Below are positions 52,062 to 56,819 of a stretch of DNA of 56,819 nucleotides, piece after piece (position 1 is the first letter of the stretch; each line of letters opens with the position of its first letter). The position numbers and the translations under genes were made by a program. The notes under the pieces were generated by a model. That model saw only the letters and a list, made by a program, of their open reading frames with translations, searched no databases and had not been told where the DNA came from. Source of the DNA: Marivita sp. (GTDB lineage Bacteria > Pseudomonadota > Alphaproteobacteria > Rhodobacterales > Rhodobacteraceae); assembly GCF_022763305.1 (NCBI RefSeq), contig NZ_JALEGT010000023.1, forward strand, positions 1 to 56,819, written 5' to 3'.

Positions 52062-52926
52062 CTTTGGACCTCAATTCCGAATAGAGGTACGGCACCACGA
52101 TCGCGAAGACGACCATCATCATGATCATGGCAGAGCTTGCCGCCTGACCGATGTCACCGCGTGAGAACGCCATCGCGTACATGTAGGTTGCCGGAAGGTC
52201 GGTCGCGTAGCCGGGGCCACCACCGGTAAGTGCGATGACAAGGTCAAAGCTCTTGATGGCGAGGTGCGACAGCACGATGAAGGCCGACAGAAAGATCGGG
52301 GCCATCGACGGGATGATGATGGCGGTATAGATGCGCCAGGTCGGGATTCCATCGACTTGCGCGGCCTTGATGATCTCGCCATCCACCGACCGCAGACCGG
52401 CCAGGAACAACGCCATCACAAAGCCCGAGCTTTGCCAGATCGCGGCGATCACAACGGTGTAGATCGCCATGTCGGGGTTCACCAGCCAGTCGAAACTGAA
52501 AGTCTCGAAACCCCAGCCGCGGACCATGGCCTCGACCCCCAGCCCGGGGTTCAGAATCCACTTCCACGCGGTCCCGGTGACGATCATCGAAAGCGCCATC
52601 GGATAAAGGTAGATCGTGCGGATCGCGCCTTCGGTGCGGATGTTCTGATCGAGCAGGATCGCAAGGATCAGACCAAGCACCATCGCGATCACGATGAACA
52701 GGATACCGAACACAAACAGGTTGTTCAGCGCGGTGTCCCAGCGCGGCGACGCAAACAGGCGCTCGTACTGGATAAGCCCTTCGATGTCATATCTTGGAAG
52801 CAGGCGCGATCGCGTGAACGAGACCCAGGCGGTCCAGGCAATGAAGCCGTAGACGAAGATCAGAACTGCGATGAACGAGGGCGCCAGTACCAATTTGGGC
52901 GTGTTTTCTTCAAGCCACTTGGTCAT
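52054..52926 (-). CDS. Sugar ABC transporter permease (MalF-like)
   Basis: A 290-residue membrane protein with six helices and the EAA-type loop AAQVDGIPTWRIYTAIIIPSM. It has a FVYGFIAWTAWVSFT first helix and no large periplasmic insertion, as in the glucose/UgpA type. It overlaps the second permease gene by eight bases and follows the binding-protein gene after a 57-base spacer with a hairpin. Confidence 0.94.
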   Translation of the reverse strand: MTKWLEENTPKLVLAPSFIAVLIFVYGFIAWTAWVSFTRSRLLPRYDIEGLIQYERLFASPRWDTALNNLFVFGILFIVIAMVLGLILAILLDQNIRTEGAIRTIYLYPMALSMIVTGTAWKWILNPGLGVEAMVRGWGFETFSFDWLVNPDMAIYTVVIAAIWQSSGFVMALFLAGLRSVDGEIIKAAQVDGIPTWRIYTAIIIPSMAPIFLSAFIVLSHLAIKSFDLVIALTGGGPGYATDLPATYMYAMAFSRGDIGQAASSAMIMMMVVFAIVVPYLYSELRSKDD

Positions 52927-52945
52927 TGGATCTGTCCCTGAAAGT

Positions 52946-52974
52946 CCCGCCCCAAGCGGGTGCTTTGGGGCGGG
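52946..52974 (-). promoter_or_regulatory. Intercistronic hairpin after the sugar-binding-protein gene
   Basis: CCCGCCCCAA / TTGGGGCGGG form a perfect ten-pair stem with a nine-base loop, nine bases past the binding-protein stop. No T-run follows. It is placed like the hairpin after dctP and probably protects the abundant binding-protein message or reduces downstream transcription. Confidence 0.68.
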
Positions 52975-52983
52975 AGAATGGAG

Positions 52984-54225
52984 TTACATGCTGTTGGCGA
53001 CCGCGTCGGCCAGCATGTTCACAGCTTCATCCGAGGACATATCGGAGTTGAAGTGTGCAGTCACGACGTCGGTGATCGCGCCGGACTGCGCGCCGCGCAG
53101 CGCCATGCCGTGGGCATAGCTCGGCAGGAGCGAGCCATTGTCCGAGCTTTCGCTCATGTCCTTGGCGGACAGGTGCGCGCAGCTGTCGAACTCTTCCAGC
53201 GATACGTCGGTGCGCGCCGGGATCGAGCCTTTGTTCAGGTTGAACACTTTTTGGAAGTTCTGACCAACGATCAGCTCTGCCAGTAGGTCCTGACCGGCTT
53301 TCTTGTCGTCGCCGTCGACGTCGAACATGGCAAAGCTGTCCACGTTGTAGAGGAAGCCGTCACCCGGCACCGACGCGCAGAGGAAGTCTTCGCCCGGCAC
53401 TTTGCCAGCCGCCATGAATTCGCCCTTGGCCCAGTCACCCATGATCTGGAACGCCGCTTCGCCGTTCATGACCATCGCTGTGGCAAGGTTCCAGTCACGA
53501 CCCGAGAAGTTCTCGTCGACATAGCCGCGCATGGTGCGCATCTGGTCGAAGACAGCCTTCATCTCGTCGGACTTCAGAGTGTCCATGTCGAGATCGACAA
53601 ACGCCTTGCGGAAACCGTCCGGCCCAAGGATGCCCAGCGCCACCGCTTCGAACACGGTTGCGTCCTGCCACGCCTGACCACCATGGGCGAGCGGGATGAC
53701 ACCAGCCGCCTGCAGCTTTTCAGCCGCTGCGTTGAATTCGTCCCATGTGGTCGGCATGTCAATGCCGTTGGCTTCCAGAACGTCGGCATTCGCCCAGATC
53801 CAGTCGACGCGGTGCACGTTGACCGGTGCCGCGCACCAGTTGCCTTCGCACTTCATGTGGCCTGCGATGGATGCCGGCAGAACGTCTGCCCAGCCCTGTG
53901 CTTCAGCCACAGCCGAAATGTCCGCCAGAACACCTTCTTCGTACCATTCCTGGATCGCCGGACCCTTGAGCTGAACGGCTGTGGGCGCGTTGCCGGAAAG
54001 GACACGCGCGCGCAGCGCAGTCATTGCGGCATCACCGCCGCCGCCCGCGACCGGCATGTCCGTCCATGTGCCGCCCTTGGCTGCGAATTCTTCCTGCAGC
54101 ACGGCGACCGACTTGGCTTCACCGCCCGATGTCCACCAATGCAGAACCTCGGCCTGAGGTTCGGCATGGACTGCGGATGCGATCAGAGCGGTGGCGGAGA
54201 CGGCGCCGAAAAATACGGATTTCAT
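52984..54225 (-). CDS. Sugar ABC transporter substrate-binding protein
   Basis: A 413-residue periplasmic binding protein with a signal peptide ending SAVHAEP. It has EVLHWWTSGGEAKSV and VNVHRVDWIWANADVLEANGI, characteristic of the glucose/mannose-binding (GtsA-like) group. It starts MKSVFFGAV. The 226-base spacer upstream contains regulatory elements shared with the divergent response regulator gene. The glucose-type ligand is inferred from the pattern and from the adjacent two-component pair. Confidence 0.9.
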   Translation of the reverse strand: MKSVFFGAVSATALIASAVHAEPQAEVLHWWTSGGEAKSVAVLQEEFAAKGGTWTDMPVAGGGGDAAMTALRARVLSGNAPTAVQLKGPAIQEWYEEGVLADISAVAEAQGWADVLPASIAGHMKCEGNWCAAPVNVHRVDWIWANADVLEANGIDMPTTWDEFNAAAEKLQAAGVIPLAHGGQAWQDATVFEAVALGILGPDGFRKAFVDLDMDTLKSDEMKAVFDQMRTMRGYVDENFSGRDWNLATAMVMNGEAAFQIMGDWAKGEFMAAGKVPGEDFLCASVPGDGFLYNVDSFAMFDVDGDDKKAGQDLLAELIVGQNFQKVFNLNKGSIPARTDVSLEEFDSCAHLSAKDMSESSDNGSLLPSYAHGMALRGAQSGAITDVVTAHFNSDMSSDEAVNMLADAVANSM

Positions 54226-54316
54226 GTGTGTAGTCCTCCCAAAATCTGTGCCGATGCAGGCATCAGGTGTCCTTTCTTGGCGAAATCGGGGCCAGCATTG
54301 CAATCTCGTCATGGCG

Positions 54317-54330
54317 GGTTTCCGGAAACC
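54317..54330. promoter_or_regulatory. Perfect palindrome upstream of the sugar ABC operon
   Basis: GGTTTCCGGAAACC is a perfect 14-base palindrome 92 bases upstream of the binding-protein start. It is a candidate repressor site for the transporter operon. No LacI or similar regulator is encoded nearby, so this is inference. Confidence 0.4.
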
Positions 54331-54353
54331 GCGTGCAGATTTTTCGACCTCTC

Positions 54354-54400
54354 GTTACACGCTGTTACACTGGACGAGATTTCGTTTCCTGTTGTTACAT
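54354..54400 (+). promoter_or_regulatory. Phased GTTACA direct repeats upstream of the response regulator gene
   Basis: GTTACAC at 54354, GTTACAC at 54364 and GTTACAT at 54394 are spaced by 10 and 30 bases, exact helical turns. Direct repeats of this kind suit binding of an OmpR-type dimer. They lie between the divergent binding-protein and regulator genes, so they may control either or both. Confidence 0.5.
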
Positions 54401-54451
54401 AAGCTGCGGCAAGCGCGGCACAGCGGCACCGTGACCGGAGGAGAGAAACAG

Positions 54452-55189
54452 GTGGCGATTCCAAGACTTCTTGTCGTCGATGATGATCCGGACATGCGTC
54501 AGATGATGTGCCAGTATCTTCGGCAGAACGGGTGCATCGCCTTGCCCGCAGCCACCGAAGCGGACGTTCACCGCCACCTCGAGGACGGGCGGATCGACCT
54601 GATCCTTCTGGATGTCATGCTGGGCGACGAAAGCGGTCTTGAGATTTGCCAGAGCCTGCGGCGTGATCATGACGTGCCGATCATCATGGTCTCGGCCCTG
54701 TCCGCCGATCACCAGCGCATGGCGGGGTACGAGACCGGCGCGGACGACTACATCGCCAAGCCGTTCAACCCCGAACTGCTGCTGGCGCGGGTGCGCGCGG
54801 TCCTGTCGCGGGCACGGCGGTCGTCCTCGCTGATCTACCGGCGTCGCATCCAGACCTTCCGCTTTGGCGGGTGGGTCTATGACGGCAAACAGGACGAGGT
54901 GCGCTCGCCCGACGGATACCAGGTGTCGCTCTCGCGGCGCGAGACTGCGCTGCTGAAGGTGCTTCTGGCCAACCCGCATATCCCGCTCACACGTCAGGAA
55001 ATCGCAACGGCGCTGGATGTGACCGGCGATCAGGATCAGCCCGAGGCTACGGGCCGCGCCATCGACGTGCTGGTCGGGCGGCTGCGGTCCAAGATCGAGG
55101 CCGATCCCAAGGCGCCGGACATGATCCGCACGGAGCGCGGGATCGGCTATGTCTTTTCCGTGGACGTGCGCGCCGAGTCCACGGAATGA
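54452..55189 (+). CDS. OmpR-family response regulator
   Basis: A 245-residue two-domain regulator. The receiver domain has the DDDPD acidic pocket, phospho-Asp in LILLDVMLG (about 54) and Lys in DDYIAKPFNP (about 103). The C-terminal winged helix has SLSRRETALLKVLLANP and RAIDVLVGRLRSKIE with RTERGIGYVF. The start is GTG 54452, with GGAGGAG eight bases upstream, and the longer frame reads into the promoter. It overlaps the kinase start (ATGA). It probably controls the neighbouring sugar transporter, as with GltR in Pseudomonas. Confidence 0.92.
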   Translation: MAIPRLLVVDDDPDMRQMMCQYLRQNGCIALPAATEADVHRHLEDGRIDLILLDVMLGDESGLEICQSLRRDHDVPIIMVSALSADHQRMAGYETGADDYIAKPFNPELLLARVRAVLSRARRSSSLIYRRRIQTFRFGGWVYDGKQDEVRSPDGYQVSLSRRETALLKVLLANPHIPLTRQEIATALDVTGDQDQPEATGRAIDVLVGRLRSKIEADPKAPDMIRTERGIGYVFSVDVRAESTE

Positions 55190-56613
55190 CCCGGGCGTTT
55201 CGACTGCGCAGCCTTGCGCTTCTGTGGGTTGTCCTTGCTATGGTCGCGGCCTCGGCGGCGACCGCGCTCTGGTTGCGGTCGACACACGCATGGTCGGATC
55301 ACCTTGCCACGGCCTATGCGACGGGCCTTCTGACCTACGAGGCACTCCGGACCGGGCAGAACACGCATCCCGACCTGCATGTCACACCCCTGTCCGACGC
55401 GGATGCGATGCTTGCCGAAACGGGCAAGTTCGAACGGATCGCCGGCACACCTCAGCCCGCCTACGTCACCGTGCTGTCGCTCCAGAACGCGGAGGGCGGG
55501 CTGCAGATCGGGGCGGTCTCGGATGTTCTGCGCTACCCCGTCGCCGATCTCCAGACCGATGCCGCCTCCACTGCTTCGGCGCAACTGGCGGCTTTGACAC
55601 GGCTTTTTGCAACCTATTGCAGCGATCCCATTCTGTTTGCGCGCTACGGCAACGGGACATGGCAACAGGTGGATGGCCGGGCGATCTGGGGCTGTGCCGC
55701 GGCCCCTCGGGACCTGCGCCTGCTTGCCGTGCTTGTCGGGCTGGTGGCTGTGGCGGCGCTTGTCACCCTGATCGGCAACACGACACAGGCCTTCGATGCC
55801 TTCGCGCAGGCCTTCCGCAACCGGCGTTTCGGTGGGCCGGACAGCTACGAGACCAATGGCCCCAGCGAATTGCGCGATATCGTCGATGCGCTCAACGCGT
55901 TTCTCGAAGCCGAGCGTCGGCAACTGGCCAACCGCGCCGCCGTCCTGTCCAGCGTGAGCCACGATCTCGGAACGCCCGCCACCCGATTGCGATTGCGCAC
56001 CGCTCTGATCCAGGACGAGGAGCTTCGCCGCAAGCTGGACTCGGACATCGACTCCATGACCGGGATCATCGAAAGCGCGCTGACTTACACCCGCGCGGAA
56101 ATGAACGCCGAAGCGCCCCGACAGTTGTCCCTGACATCGCTCGTGGAAACCATCGTGTCCGACTATCAGGATGTAGGCGAACCGGTGAGCCTTGTTCCCC
56201 CACGCGACGTGGTGGTTCAGGGCGGGCAGTCGCTCTTCATGTCGCGCCGGGGGCAGAGCGTGGTCACGACCGGTCGGCAAGTGATCATCAGCGGACGCCC
56301 TGTGGCGCTGGAGCGGGCGATCACCAACCTGATCGACAACGCGCTGAAATACGGTCGCAGCGCCAGTATCGCCATCGAGACTGATGCACGCACCGCCACA
56401 ATCGTCGTCGAGGATGAAGGTGCCGAAACGCTGGCTCGGGATGTCGAAGCTTTGATCGGGCCCTTCGAACGTGGCGACAACACACGGTTCATCGACGGTC
56501 ACGGCTTGGGCCTGTCGATCGTTGCCACCATCGCAGCGCTGCATAACGGCGCGCTGACATTTGAGAATTCGGCCAGTGGCTTGCAGGCACGGCTGAGCAT
56601 TCAGCGGGCCTGA
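55186..56613 (+). CDS. Sensor histidine kinase, membrane bound
   Basis: A 475-residue kinase with TM1 at about 10-30, a periplasmic sensor of roughly 150 residues, TM2 at about 178-198, a HAMP-like stretch, and HisKA with SSVSHDLGTPATRL (His about 259). The HATPase has the N-box ITNLIDNALKYG, G2 GHGLGLSI and a weak G1 (VVEDEGAET, the second Gly replaced by Glu). It is coupled to the response regulator gene. The periplasmic domain may sense a sugar-loaded binding protein or another signal. Confidence 0.92.
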   Translation: MTRAFRLRSLALLWVVLAMVAASAATALWLRSTHAWSDHLATAYATGLLTYEALRTGQNTHPDLHVTPLSDADAMLAETGKFERIAGTPQPAYVTVLSLQNAEGGLQIGAVSDVLRYPVADLQTDAASTASAQLAALTRLFATYCSDPILFARYGNGTWQQVDGRAIWGCAAAPRDLRLLAVLVGLVAVAALVTLIGNTTQAFDAFAQAFRNRRFGGPDSYETNGPSELRDIVDALNAFLEAERRQLANRAAVLSSVSHDLGTPATRLRLRTALIQDEELRRKLDSDIDSMTGIIESALTYTRAEMNAEAPRQLSLTSLVETIVSDYQDVGEPVSLVPPRDVVVQGGQSLFMSRRGQSVVTTGRQVIISGRPVALERAITNLIDNALKYGRSASIAIETDARTATIVVEDEGAETLARDVEALIGPFERGDNTRFIDGHGLGLSIVATIAALHNGALTFENSASGLQARLSIQRA

Positions 56614-56618
56614 CCCAG

Positions 56619-56638
56619 ATTTTACCAAGTGGTAAAAT
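56619..56638 (+). terminator. Short AT-rich inverted repeat after the kinase gene
   Basis: ATTTTACC / GGTAAAAT form an eight-pair stem with loop AAGT, starting six bases after the stop, with two T residues after it. It could be a weak terminator of the regulator-kinase operon or an operator. The rest of the window to its end shows no gene. Confidence 0.45.
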
Positions 56639-56819
56639 TTACGCATACCCCACGCAAACGGTCTGCGCGGCTGAAGTTAATCGCACCAATGCCTTGTTTT
56701 TCGGTCCGCTTTGTTCAACACATTTAACCCGAATTATTCATGATGGGTTGGTGAGGGTAGCGTAACCTTTTGAAAGACTGTATTTTTCGGTTGTCGAAGC
56801 CAGAAAATGCAGTTTCCAA

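Noticed and set aside
1-56819. CRISPR array, prophage or insertion sequence
   Set aside because: No regularly spaced repeats, transposase, integrase or phage structural genes were seen.

Overview
The window reads as chromosome of a marine alphaproteobacterium of the order Rhodobacterales (Roseobacter-type). The grounds are high-GC coding with almost no spacer DNA, a SAM/SAH riboswitch in front of metK (a class known essentially from Rhodobacterales), an irr regulator facing fabA, a cupin DMSP lyase of the DddL type, a GC-rich palindromic spacer repeat of a kind I recall as common in Rhodobacteraceae, an Anbu operon, and TRAP and sugar-ABC uptake systems. No species can be named from the sequence alone.

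Layout. 1-4617: a small membrane protein, an MltB-like lytic transglycosylase lipoprotein, and a plus-strand cassette of membrane desaturase, IolE-like TIM barrel protein and beta-keto-acid cleavage enzyme. 4699-17114: housekeeping block on the minus strand in the familiar order miaB ... phoH-ybeY-corC-lnt-[SAM/SAH riboswitch]-metK ... trmB-cmk-rpsA, with terminators after metK, cmk and rpsA. Two small envelope proteins that share a motif lie between miaB and phoH. 17228-24071: an unknown glycosyltransferase-like protein, a LOV blue-light histidine kinase, a flavin reductase, and the fatty-acid genes fabI-fabB-fabA facing irr, with dddL inserted on the opposite strand between fabB and fabA. 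24072-28886: a 1197-residue modular secreted protein (glycosidase-like barrel, Pro/Gln linker, SGNH-like region, DUF4214-like tail), then a clear cobalamin riboswitch whose only downstream gene on its strand encodes an unrecognised protein of about 100 residues. 28881-34458: transaldolase/F6P aldolase and a PfkB kinase downstream of the four-gene Anbu operon (Anbu, transglutaminase-like, alpha-E, circularly permuted ATP-grasp).

34624-50050 is the most interesting accessory region. It is a divergent catabolic island around a GntR regulator. Leftward it carries gntR-leuC-leuD-type hydro-lyase genes and a TRAP transporter. Rightward it carries a tautomerase-SnoaL fusion, HyuB/HyuA ATP-dependent ring hydrolase, an isochorismatase-family protein without the family cysteine, an isocitrate-lyase-superfamily C-C lyase, a flavin dehydrogenase/reductase, a glutaryl-CoA-dehydrogenase-like enzyme and a CaiB-type CoA transferase. 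Gene content suggests uptake, opening and cleavage of a cyclic amide or imide, or a related branched dicarboxylate, to central metabolites. The substrate cannot be read from the sequence.

50066-56613: a sugar ABC transporter (periplasmic binding protein, two permeases, ATPase) in which the second permease gene carries an in-frame TAG, divergent from an OmpR-type response regulator and sensor kinase that probably control it. The last 206 bases hold an inverted repeat and no gene.
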